Shown here one piece after another: positions 34,801 through 47,127 of a DNA stretch of 64,000 bases. The notes below the pieces were generated by a model that worked only from the letters and a program-made list of their open reading frames with translations, made no database searches and had not been told where the DNA came from. The stretch spans positions 186,001 through 250,000 of the forward strand of contig NOWV01000010.1 of the NCBI GenBank assembly GCA_003344405.1, in the 5' to 3' direction. Every line of letters starts with the position of its first letter. Position 1 is the first letter of the stretch. The position numbers were made by a program, and so were the translations under genes. This DNA is from Trichoplax sp. H2. Its lineage: Eukaryota; Placozoa; Uniplacotomia; Trichoplacea.

Positions 34801-37800
34801 ACTTTGACATATCTAAGAAAGTATTTTACCCATCTAATAAGATCCAATGCGCTACGTTGTAGGTCTTTAACGTTATCAACAAAGAACGAAGAAATACCAA
34901 TCGAGCTTAACTATTGAATTAAAAAGATTGAAATCATTTTTTAGAAATTATCACAATGTATACAGCTTCCTCACCACAACACCGCAAGTAAATTACGTAT
35001 TCTTATTAATAACGTTGGTATTGTTTAAGCGATTAAAAGCCTCAACTAAATTATTACTTACTTGAATAATTATTGTATCAGTAAATGTTGTTATCTGTAC
35101 GAGTTCAGACAATAAAGCAACCGCCTCACAAGTCTTACGATATATGAAATTCACCAACTTGTTTTTGGGGCTTGATACCTTGCCTCGTCCCTTGAGACGA
35201 TTAGAATCGGCTAGAATAATAGCATATTATAACTTAAATGCAATAGACATAATTTATATACAGTATACTGTGTACTCGCTACTGAATAAACTACCCTGCT
35301 GATCGAACAATTTTAAGGAAAATTATGAACATTTAAGAAATAGATATTTCAGACATTACATTTTAAAGAATTATCCGCGGATTTATCTTTGTACATAGGA
35401 TCAAATATAGGGTATAGAGTGTTAACTTGGTGGTAACTAATAATATCAATCAGGCTATCAATGTTTTCATCTGCATATAGAGTCTTTGGCATATTTTTTG
35501 CAGTCAGGATATGAAGGACTGCTACTGTAGCTTCCATTGATGCTGCGATTTCTTCTAACTTTAAATAATTCCATAGCTTCTTTTCTTTATCATCAGCCTA
35601 AAGTTAAGATTAAATCCTATTTAATACCAAATAATTACTCAGCAAAATTAATAAACAATAGCTACTGTATTCTATCAAATACCGGTTCCTCTGTAACTGA
35701 TGATTCTATACATTTGCCATGCCTAATAATGCCCAAAAGAATTTTCACAACTTGTTCAACATCATCAAGGGATATCTCGTAAGCTTCATTTGTTGCCTTC
35801 AATCTTGCAGCCTCAATCGACAACTCAGATAGCACCGTTAAGGGTACAGCAAGTTTATCCGGCTCTGAGCAGATTTGTAAATAAAATTTCAGTTAATTCA
35901 GAGTTTGGTAAAATTCTCAATTTAATTCCCGTACTTTTACTAGATGATTCATCCTTCTTTTTCAGATAATCAGTTATTTTTTCACATAGTGTAACGAAAC
36001 GTTTGTATGTTGTGGATTCACCTGTTCACGGGTTAGTCAAAGAATATATGTTACCTAAGTAAGTAAAAATTTTATAATATAATTATAATTAAGTACCTTC
36101 ATATTCAGACTCTTGGTCAGACTTGTTCTTTAATGAAGTTTTTCCTTCAAACAATACACGGAAAATCATTCATCGAGAAATACGATTTAAAATGATTACA
36201 TTTTGGTATGTTATTCTAATTTACGAGTGATAGGTTATAGTAAAATTAGGAGCTATATAGCTATAAAGTTTACTAAACATATTTTAGAAATATAGAATAA
36301 GTGCTATGCCTATTGCTGATTCTCTTCATCGCCAATAATCTACCGACTTACGAGATTTTTTGGCAGATGATGGACCGGGTCGTACAAAATTTTCGGAGTC
36401 ACTTGTTCCTGAAGTAGTTTCACATTTCCAAGTGCTATCCTTACTGTCAGATTCACTTACAGCCTAATTTGAATCAGTAACACAACAAAATGCTACATTA
36501 TACAAATTGATTTTAAGCTAAGCAAATGATCTAGAGCGCTTCAATAAGATCATAAAATGTCCTACCGATGTAGACGTCGAGTCTAGTGTAATAACTTCTT
36601 GATTTTCAAATTTGTAAATTGGTTTATCCTTTTTTCTAGGCTGTATTCTTCGCTTTTCAAATACCTGATGAGGTGCCACGTCTTGTACGCTCTCATCGCT
36701 TGTTTCGAGGTGATATCGGTGGGCATTATGCCCATCTACAAACAAAAAGGATTAGGAGTGTTTTAACATAATTTTTGTAAGGAATAACTTTGATAGTATT
36801 GTTTCGAGTATTGCAATAACCTAATAATATTTTACAAAACTTTATACACATAATAAGAGACTACTAAGTATATTAAATGGGTACTTGAATATATAATTTC
36901 TACGATAAGATTTGCTATTATTCCACATGTTAGTTATAAAGCATGAATGTTTGATACCCAAGTTAGAAAAGTATATATCATCGTTTCATGAATGCTTGTT
37001 GTATTTGGATATTGCGAGATATATGATATTAAGTTTATTACTGCTTTAACTTCAGTGTCAATTCCATATTGAGCGATTCGAATTTATAGTATCGCGATAT
37101 GGTTACGAAGATTAATTGCTAAAATCATTCTATATAGCATAATAAATACTGTATACAAAGAGCGCATAAGGTGTATTACCAAAAGTTACTATACAATATA
37201 ATGTAGATATAATAAATATCGTGAACACTGAAAGTATCCAACAGTATCCTATATAAATAGGCTAAAATTTTAATAGAACTATTGATGTCGAGACCATCCA
37301 ACTTAAAGAAATACTATTACCGCTAAGTTAATTCATACCAGGTAATGGATTCGTTAAAGATGAACGATGGCTAAACAGATTAGGAAATCGCTGTTCCAAG
37401 GCGTACACAGAGTAGGGTCTCCTGAGATCGCTTACTGATCCTAATGAGGGTTGTTCTTTGACTTGGCTTTAATTTCGAGTATGAATAAAATTATTGCTGT
37501 TTATTATATATGTATCATCTGATAATGTAGTAATAAGCTAAGATGTTAAAAACTCAAATTAGTCTATATCTATACAATATCTGTATTGCAATCATAACCT
37601 ACTATGGTCGTAGCAATAAAATACCGATTTGCAATTAATAAGTCATAAACAATTAAGCCATTTGCAAATATAAACAAATTTTCATTCCATGTAATGAAAA
37701 TTTCTGACTACATTTGTAACTTACATGTGAGATACGTCCACTGCAAGGAGATCACTACCTAATTTTTCGGTTATTTGACCATCAGTAGTATTTTCTAAAA

Positions 37801-39449
37801 ATTTCCATGTTTGTTGTACATCGTTATTGTTAACAGCAGAACCTACATTCGCTGCGCATAGCGGAACTATAGGTTGTGGCACTGGTAGTTTGCTTGGTAC
37901 TAACAAAAAATAATTAATCAAGAGTTCCTATTATTGGTTCATATAATCCTAAGTTAATTTGACTATAAGTACTGTAAGTTAGATTAGTAACTGCCAAGAG
38001 AAATACGATCTGTTTCACATATATATATATATACATAATAAACCAATAATAACATTATTTTTTCGTTATCGTAAAATGTTGTACCGACTCAGCATGATGG
38101 CTTGGTGTACTGTTAGCAATTAACATATTGACATTTAATATCAAAAGGCTAATTGTAGTCACAATCGCATGGATTATCATTGTCAGGCGAGTTAGTCTGC
38201 TAGATAAAATTACAGTATGATCTGCATGACAATACAGTTGGTACAGTAACAAGATTATTTTAATGTAGAAATACTAAAATAATAGCACAGCACATAAGGT
38301 ACTTATGGCTAGAAAATAATCTAGTATTGAATATTTAGTACGTATCTTGCAGAAAATATGTCAAGAAGTACCAGTAGAAGCAGCAGTAATTTAGTACTCA
38401 AACTCAATTAGTAATAATTATTAACGTGTAGTTTACAGCAAGATCTTAATAAGGATAGAAATGTAGATAATATGCGTATACAGTACGCTAGATAGCAGTA
38501 CAGTAATGTACATCACGCATTGAACTCAATACAATCACAAAGGATGCGAATTCTCTAGCCCTTGTAATTTAAAATCTATCATTCCCTGTAGCCAATAATG
38601 TCAAGTATTATATAGTACACACATGGCCTTAAGAGAGTAAAATTTGTCAAGATATGAGTAAGACAGCCCAATAAATTGAACTGAAAAATGCTCTCAATTT
38701 TCTAACGGACTCACGTAGTATATCCTTACACACAAATATCAGTAAGTAAAATAATTATATAATTGGTCAAAAACAAGTCTTGTCGATTACAATTAAGACT
38801 GAAGTGACGACTTCTAATATTGAGATATCTAACTACAAGTATTAAAACAAAATAATCTATGACTTAATATATAGAACCTTAAGTCTAGCGATAATGTTAT
38901 GCAGTTAAGGTTTATCAATGGCGTAGTTTATTATACGAGTATGATACCATTAGAGGAGCAATGAAATGATAAGCTTGCATACAACTTTATGAAACAATAA
39001 TGTTATATTTGAAGAATGTGCTATGCAATTCTAATTTAAACAAGCAACACATAGTATCTTACTAAGTTGCTTTGCCTAGTTGGAATTATTGTTATTAGAC
39101 TTAAGCAGTAGATAACTAGGATAAGTCAGTATAAGTATGTACACAGTACGTTTATGTTATATTAGGGACGATTAAATACTTTATGTAGTGTATATGCTTA
39201 TGACTGCACAGTAGAGTACTGTGATGAATACACGTACGTATCCAGTATGTTAACTTAATAACATATACCCACAGTACAAGCATAGAGTTGGTAAGAATAT
39301 CAATAGAAGTAAGGTTCTTGTCAAATAATATTGAATGAAATAATAAAATTTAACTTACAGTCTATTAATGTTGACGGTCCAATTAATGTATTAGCAAGTG
39401 CCTTTGAAGAACTTTGATAGGAACTAGCCGGGGCATTATAATCCGCCAT
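28835..39449 (-). CDS. NIPBL: NIPBL/Scc2 cohesin-loading factor
   Basis: HEAT-repeat protein that, with MAU2, loads cohesin on chromatin and drives loop extrusion. First exons (minus): 39359-39449 (MADYNAPASS), 37725-37899, 37339-37466, 36566-36735, 36352-36463, 36097-36144, 35935-36021, 35683-35864, 35360-35597, 35062-35210, 34830-34910. They continue through about 34250-34590, 33935-34200 and 32240-33290 to the last exon ending at 28835. Diagnostic matches: TAKNMPKTLY; NTLYPIFDPMY; FENFIQDLL with KPEWPSSELLLGI; VREAAVELTGKF; ERILDTGISVRKRVIKVL; KCSTKAD; EEPLF-LIHQLDLTLSVMG; YSPSDNAKVNDK. The Lys/Arg-rich tail ends DPDYVA. The N-terminal disordered part is much shorter than in vertebrates, so the protein is well below their roughly 2800 aa. 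It is divergent from HMG-CoA synthase. Confidence 0.95.
37900..39358 (-). other. NIPBL intron 1, 1.46 kb
   Basis: Long first intron with a TA run (about 38020-38036) and several isolated TACTG/CAGTA units (38478-38510, 39185-39245). No exon was recognised in it. Confidence 0.65.
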
Positions 39450-39459
39450 TGCCCTTCAT
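39436..39459 (-). promoter_or_regulatory. Overlapping upstream ORF at NIPBL start
   Basis: An ATG ten bases upstream of the NIPBL ATG opens a seven-codon frame (MKGNGGL, then TAA) that overlaps the first codons of NIPBL in another frame. The upstream ATG has a weak context (T at -3). The NIPBL ATG has G at -3 and G at +4. Leaky scanning could make this a dose control; whether the leader includes both ATGs is not shown. Confidence 0.5.
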
Positions 39460-40077
39460 AAATGAGAAGATCCTGTCTTTTTAAAATTTCGTATTCTCAC
39501 GAATATTAGCTAGGTTCTGAACGTCAATTTATGACTAGATGCAGTTGATGTCTCTCTGCAATAAAGAGTATATGCAATAAATGAAGATTACTTTTTAGAA
39601 ATACACAGTGCTCGACATAAACATTGTACAGAATTATGACAAACAGAACATGATAAATCAGTGAATTCAGTGGAGCACACTGTTATGGCTTGAGTAACGC
39701 ATAGTTTACAATGCACTTAATGAGTTTGTACAATATGTATATTAATTTAGGCTGTATCAGTATAGTTCTAACTGCATATTTATAAACGAATACATCCTAA
39801 AATATTACTAGTATAACTTTGACTTCAAATGCAGGTCTAATTTTGGGAATTCAAGAGCAAAATCATTCATATTACCTGTATCCTATTCTAATTAGCTGAG
39901 CAAGAAAATCTCTGAAAAAATTCATTCAAGCAATGCAGATACAGTCATACGGAGCGATACGTGTTACCACCGTACGTGTCGTAACGAGTGACTTCATTCA
40001 CCTGACGTTCGTAACTCGTACGCTATTTCAATTCAATTCAATTTTCAAAATTTTGAAAAAGATTCGTTTGTTTCGGT

Positions 40078-41310
40078 ATACAGTACTGTACACTATACAG
40101 GACAGTACCGTCTTGTGTACAAAAGGTGTCCACTGGTTGGCAACACTATATACAGTGTACAGTATACAGTACAGGATTGAATACAGCATTGTACCATACT
40201 GCACAAAATCAACTTTGCAGCTAGTGTAATTTGATGTCAATCGCGGAAAGTATGGTGTACTGTTTACAGACATGCAGAACACTTGAAATGACCGGTGAAA
40301 TAATCAGCCTGGACATCATACAGTACAGTACAGTACAGTACAGTATAGTGAAAAACCGCTTGCTGTCCCGCCTCTTTCTTTTTACTAGTCGCCGAGGTAT
40401 GGTATTGTACACTGTACAGTATACAGTGTCTATTTTGGATTTTTTCCAATTTGGGGTCACATTGGGAGTTGGAAAGTGACGTTTCATAGACCTCGACAGT
40501 ACTGTATACGTACTTCACACTGGTACAGTACAGTACTACAGGTACAGTACGTGTGACTACGGATCCATTGCCCAGTTTTAGTACTGTACAGTACAGTACT
40601 GTACTGTAGTTCGGATAATGACAGTACTGTACAGTACAGTACGAAATTGGAGTGTACTGTACAGTGTACACTGTACACCAGTGTTGTGCAATGCAGTGAA
40701 AAGGCAACCACAACCTGCTAAAACCCGATCCAACTGTTGATTTTCTAACGCGAAACGAGTGCAATCGCAAGCACTGTATCACCACAGAGATTCTTAAGCC
40801 GAATGCCGCTCTCGAGTCGGGTATTAAGCTTGACTTTGCACATCCCTGCAGTGTACACTGTACAGTACAGTACACTAGAAAGTTACAGTACTGTACTGTA
40901 CTGTACACTGTAAATGTAATTTTAATTTTACAGTACTGTACTGCACTGTACTACTGTACTGTATACAGAAGTCAATGACCAGCTCACAGTACAATAGCAG
41001 TATTGGTGAATGCAGTCGTAGTTAGACCTGACTCGCAGTTATACTGTCCTGTCCTGTAAAAAAACACCAGTTACACTGTTAAAATAGTGATTCCGTTTCC
41101 GTACCGTTCCGTGAAATACAGTATGGTGTGTACAGTACAGTACTTTACTGTACTGTACAGTACTGTATGCTGTATACTGTACTGTACACTGTACATCTAC
41201 AGTAGTGTACTGTAGCTATCGTCACGACAGTACTTACTGTACAGTACAGTACAGTACAGTAATGTACTGTAGTATACGGTGTACAGTACACAGTACTGTA
41301 GATCACAGCT
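40078..41310. repeat. Array C of TACTG/CAGTA pentamers between NIPBL and HMG-CoA synthase
   Basis: The longest array in the window: near-continuous orientation-switching pentamers at 40078-40100, 40150-40200, 40318-40345, 40405-40425, 40498-40680, 40850-40960 and 41120-41310. It lies wholly inside the 2.3 kb between the divergent starts of NIPBL (39449) and HMG-CoA synthase (41728). Long frames inside it encode only Tyr-Cys-Thr-Val repeats and are artefacts. Confidence 0.92.
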
Positions 41311-41727
41311 CAACCAGCTATTGTACTGAATCTACTCGTGCTCTTTACTCTTTTATTAGGTGCACGACGTCCAGTACGGTGCTTCTACCTTCTTTTGTGG
41401 TGTGACCCACCTTGTGACCTTTACAAGCAGCGATTTTGCTTTTAAGACAGGGTGGGCTGATTCGCCTGAAATCCATTTGCACAGCTGCATGCTTGAAGAA
41501 GCTGAAGGTAAAAGCTACTGGCGGTAGGTACCCCCAAAATGGTATATTACTGCATATAGGTAGTATTGCATAGGCTAATTGTAAGCAGGCACTGTTTCAA
41601 ATTGCTTTGCATTTTCTTCTACTGTAAATTGCAAGTTTATTTTATTGATTCATTTCCGATATGACGTGACCTCAACTTATCCGATATTATCTGTCGAAAA
41701 TTGTGATTAGATAAAAGCACAAGGAAG

Positions 41728-44700
41728 ATGGCAAATAATGGCAATATTGGGCGGCCTCAAAATGTCGGTATAGTAGCGATAGAGGTATATTTTCCAAATT
41801 ATTATGTCAATCAGGCAGAGTTGGAAGCACATGATGGCGTTGCTGCTGGCAAATATACCATTGGATTGGGCTTAAATAATATGGGCTTTTGTAGCGATCG
41901 TGAAGATATCAATTCCCTTTCTTTGACGGTCATGCAAAGATTAATGGAACGAAATAATCTATCGTACGATCAGATTGGACGATTAGAAGTCGGTACTGAG
42001 ACCATTGTTGATAAGTCCAAGTCGACAAAAACGGTCTTGATGCAACTCTTTAAAGATAGTGGTAATAGTGAAGTAGAGGGAATCGATACAACGAATGCAT
42101 GCTATGGCGGAACCAACGCCTTGTTCAACTCAATCAATTGGGTTGAAAGTAACTCTTGGGACGGTATGTTGATCAATACTCAATAGTCATGACTCGATAA
42201 CCATTTGCATTTTTAAAAATATCATTTTTGAAGGAGTTTGTTTTTTGTGCGTGTGCTACACTCCAAGTTTATGGACAGGATCTATTTCCTTTTCTCACCT
42301 TTTCTACTTCATAGTCCTCGCGATCGTACAAGCACATCTCCATCGATTTTACCCACATTGCCAAATAAACTAAAATTGATATAATTAGCCATATTGCAAT
42401 TTTAGTTACGGCAATAGATCGTTTTGTCGTTCAAGGGAAAAACTACAATACCAAGCAGTAACGTAGACGTCAGCAATTGAATATTTAATGCACAGTTTGC
42501 GCACACTGGATGAGTGTTAGATCGATGCCAGAATTTTTCCATTTGGTATTTCTATTGCAAATTATAATTTTAAACATATCAGGAATGTAGCTGTTATTGA
42601 TTTATAGTTATAACATTGGAAGAAGACGCACAATATAGGCCACATTGTTACACTTTACATTTTTGTTACATTTTTTTTTCCAAGGTAGATACAGTATATA
42701 CTGTACTTCTAGCCTACAGGGCCATGAAGGACTAAATCACATGATAATCTAGTTTAGTAATCCATGCCAGGACTAAGGGGTACTTGGCCACTTCACGTTT
42801 GAGACATCATTTAATAACTCGCAGGAAAGGAATGGAGTACCAGTTCGTAGTTCTTACAAATTTAACGGATAGTACGCATAGAAATTACATTGCACTGTAC
42901 ATTTATTTCAAATTACTAATTTATTTACTGTCAATAATAAATCTGTTGGGATAAAATTTATACAGTATTGCCCTAATAGGGCATTGTTTAAAGTCAGCTT
43001 TAATTTAATGCACGCTACTGTACAATACTTTACAATTTGGAGTAGTGGCACAAAGGCAGATCTCCTTATGCATCCTCATGTTGCAAATGATTACTGCTAA
43101 AAGGTTGAAGATTAGCATGCAATGTGTAACTCACCATTCGAACAGCTCTCGCTTTGTTGTTTCCCAATCGTTCAAGCCCGATGAAAGAAAAATAAATAAA
43201 AAATATTTATATAGTGCATACATACTAGCTAATTATGTTCTATACATATAAAGTAGCATGTAATTATAACGAAAAACTTTGAAAAGAATTTTTTTCTGCA
43301 ATGACACAACAAGAGAGCAGAGCGTTAAGTTTCTTTAATTACAATTTACATATGAGTATAGCAAACTTCTCATATTACATCATACATATACTACAAAACA
43401 ATATATTGTACATGGCAAACCATCGTACACGTATTCGTATTCATAAAATTTTATACCGTGTAAGATTGAAACAATTTGCTCATTGATTGTTATCACAGTT
43501 ATTAACCCATCGAACAGTAACGATATAGTCATTAAGCAGTCATGCATTGTTGTAACGATTAATATTGATGATGTCCGCGTAATAGTTTTGGATACTGAAT
43601 GTCATATTGCTTGAAAATCCAGAAATGATAAGCAATCTACTGTAACTTACAGTACCCTATCTTTCAATCTATTTAAACCATCTGATTCAATATTGTCGCC
43701 AGAGGATGTCTTCATACGTAATTCTACATCACAGCAATGACACACCTAGGTGTGCTGTTGTCATGTCAACTATTCTTAATTAGTTTATATAAGAAATTAA
43801 TCCAGTACTAAACGGTTTTAATCAATAATAATAAAACCTATATATACAGTACAGCTGATGTTCCGCAATATAAAAAACGTATACGCGTGTAACACATTTA
43901 ATGCATAAAGTTAAAAAATTCAATTTTTGATCATTGATACAGTATACTGCTTGTTTTTACTTTATATAGGGCGTTATGCTGTAGTTGTATGTGGCGATAT
44001 TGCGATATACTCGGTCGGCAGTGCTCGTTGTACAGGCGGTGCCGGTGCCTGCGCGATGTTGATAGGACCCGATGCCCCAGTTGTAATGGAAAGTAGTAAG
44101 TACTTTTAGTTAAGTATATTCTTCAAGCGTATTCATTCTATAAATTATACACCGTAATATAAATATGTAATGACTATCACTGATGTACGCGTTCAAAATG
44201 CCCCTGCTCAATGTTAGTAATATATTGTGTGTTCATAAATAATCATTAAAAGTTACTATTGTTATTGCTATATCAAAATATGCTCTCTAAATAATATCGT
44301 TTTCTTACATTTACGCAACTGAAAGGATTAAGAGGTTCTCACATGCAGCATGTTTATGATTTCTACAAGCCAAATATGTCTTCGGAATATCCAACTGTCG
44401 ATGGTAAACTATCCCTAACTTGCTACACAACATCGGTAGATAAGTGCTATCAACGTTATAAGGATAAAGCTGCTACAATACTGAATAAAAAGTAAGCAAG
44501 ATACACTAATTACTTTGTTACATTACTTATTAAATATTGATGCAGAAATACTCATATATTATTATACTAAGTGATTACTGTTCCCTTCATATTCTTACAG
44601 GATAACGTTAGATACGTTTGATAAGTTTTGTTTTCATTCACCCTTCTGTAAACTGGTTCAGAAGTCCGTCGGTAGGATAACTCTTAATGATTTCTTGATT

Positions 44701-45637
44701 GATCCTGAAAGATACATCGCAGAATTTCCTGAATTACAGAATCTGAGGTTAACATATCATTGTTTAGCCCTGTAGTAATGGTTTTTAATCCATTATTTAA
44801 AGCATAAAATAAAATAGCAATCTATCTTTTGTACGTAGGGATGTCAAAATAGACGAAACTTATACTGATAAAAACATTGAAAAAACTTTCGTAACAGTTA
44901 GCAACAATTCTTTCAAGCAAAAAACTAAAGGATCTTTACTTTTAGCTGGCGAAGTCGGAAATATGTATACAGCATCACTTTATGGTGGATTGGCATCGCT
45001 TTTTGCTATGTAAGTGTGATAATTGATAATAAAAACTATTATTGGAGTCCCTTCTTGAAGTCATCGCTAGTCATTGAACTCATAAAGTAGAATAGTCAAA
45101 ATAAAAATTGAATCATCTCTTTATTCGAAAAAGCTAATAGCTAAGGAAAGATTTTAATTATCAAATTTTGTAATATAAAACCTAGCTCCTCTGCCGAAAC
45201 ATTAGCTGGTAAACGCATAGGAATGTTCTCTTATGGGTCTGGTTCTGCAGCGACTTTATACTCATTTCGTGTAGTCGATGACGCTACAAACTCTAAGCTT
45301 ATAAATATCATAAACAATGCTGCTGATATCCCTGCGAGACTTGAATCACGCAAGAAGGTACTCCCAATTAATAAAATTATTGTTACATTTTTGCTTTGAA
45401 TCGTGTGTAATTCTATTTTTAATTTTTATCAATAACTACATGGTATATTGATAGGTATCACCTGACGATTTCGTCAAGACTCTAGCTATTCGCGAGGACA
45501 ATCATTCGTCGAACAATTATTCACCTGTTGGTAGTACAGAGGACTTGTGTCCAGGCACTTATTACCTCGCTCACGTAGATGATATGTATAGGAGGAGGTA
45601 TGAAAGAAAACCATTGCAAAACAGCAATGGAATTTAG
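41728..45637 (+). CDS. HMGCS1: Hydroxymethylglutaryl-CoA synthase, cytosolic
   Basis: Condenses acetyl-CoA with acetoacetyl-CoA to HMG-CoA, the committed entry to the mevalonate pathway. Exons: 41728-42163, 43970-44095, 44326-44491, 44601-44747, 44839-45009, 45186-45357, 45455-45637; frame is kept throughout, for 466 aa. The catalytic triad is present: Glu91 in [12 protein letters not shown], Cys125 in [10 protein letters not shown] and His255 in [23 protein letters not shown] near the C-terminus is the conserved glycine motif. The N-terminus ([23 protein letters not shown]) has no mitochondrial presequence, so the cytosolic form is inferred. The end ([15 protein letters not shown]) lacks the 40-50 residue tail of vertebrate HMGCS1. 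Intron 1 (42164-43969) is by far the longest and may hold regulatory sites; no sterol element was identified. Confidence 0.96.
42164..43969 (+). other. HMG-CoA synthase intron 1, 1.8 kb
   Basis: AT-rich intron; small open frames at 43045-43251 and 43301-43486 look non-coding. No repeats of note apart from single pentamer units near 42690 and 43850. Confidence 0.65.
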
Positions 45638-47127
45638 TATATGCAAATTTAAGCAGTTAGAGTACTGATCTACTCTGAAGTGTCGTAGCTATTTTCTTTA
45701 CGTAGTCTTGAAGGAATTTATTAATTACTATTGACTGAAATGACAATGTTCCTATCGCTATTAATCGTCGTACGGTCAATTTTAACAGTAAAAGAAATGG
45801 GAACACCGGTTTGTAGTATTTAATGCCTGTTTGTGACTTTTTCACTTTTTAACTCGATTTTGGTCTTAATTTTATATCACTTTCCGTATAATTTTATAGG
45901 ACTAGGCATAGAGAATTACGCGTATATTTGCTTGGTCATATTAAATGCAGTTTATTAACGTATTCTTTGATTTTCTCATTTTTATGCACTCTTTATGCAC
46001 GCTTATTGATTGTATCATTCTTAATTGCTTAGTATTTTATTACATTTACAGTTTAGGCAGGTTTCCTTAAATATGTAATAGCTACTTTGGATTGTTTAGT
46101 GAATGCAGCTACTATATTCGCACTAGACATATAATTTAGGCCTTTTATTGTATTAGCAATAAAGCTCTGACTGATTTACTCTTGAATTCTAAATGTCCAT
46201 TTTGTGTATCAGTCGCGACAATAACTATAAATATTTACAATTCCTTTAATTATCATCATTGTATATATATGTTACATATGATGTAAGTACAGGAAACCGA
46301 AACGTATCATTAATTAATTGAAATATTGAATCAAAAAATTTGAAGACTGCTATCTACATTTATCGCTGAATTTTATACTCCTACACTTCGTTTTAGAAAC
46401 GTATTGTACGCGTAGTTTGCGCATCGATACAGTTACAGAACTAACACTATCAGATGACCGACCCCTTGAGAATTGATGTAGAACAAGGTAACAAACCTCA
46501 AAAAAGGTAGCTTACAATATGTGCGTCTGTGCTTGTGTAGAGTACTTTACGTACGTAGACGGATAGTTCATGAAACATCCATGTAATCCATAAACCGAAT
46601 TAACAACGTAGAAGCCATTGAATTAAACAAAATCTGGCGTGTCATAAAAAATTATATAAAATAAAATAATTATCGTGACACAGTAAAGAAAAAACATTAA
46701 TTTAGAAAAAGTAATCGGGAACATTGCACAGTACTATACGACCCATAAGTACCGTCATGGACTACCACAAAAAAGACTTTTAGTCTATCTTTAGTAGTTC
46801 GTAGTACCGTACAAACAGTACGAGGATCAGATATAGGCGTACCTATCTACTGGCACTTGCGCGTATGAAGTGCACTTATATCGAATCTTCTGAATTTTTA
46901 AGCTTTTTCACTACCGCAGCAAAGTGTAAATGATTACGGATAAAAGTCATAGGCAATAGAGCCAAAATTGGAACTTAAATAAAAAATTTGACATATTTTA
47001 TAGATATTGTACACTATTATATAATGTACATTTGTACAGTATGTGGCATGAAGGTAGTTCGTATCAACTAGATGTTGCTAAAACTCGATACGACTATTTA
47101 TCTCGACATCAGTGATCTCAGGATTAA
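45638..47127. other. Convergent 3'/3' intergenic region, nothing recognised
   Basis: 1.5 kb between the stops of HMG-CoA synthase (plus) and MYSM1 (minus). AT-rich, no coding-like frame and no pentamer array. Confidence 0.65.

Noticed and set aside
40264-40908. Long minus-strand open frame of about 214 codons in array C, with several overlapping frames on both strands
   Set aside because: It is composed of Tyr-Cys-Thr-Val-type repeats generated by the TACTG/CAGTA pentamer, which is poor in stop codons in some frames; no domain or codon bias.
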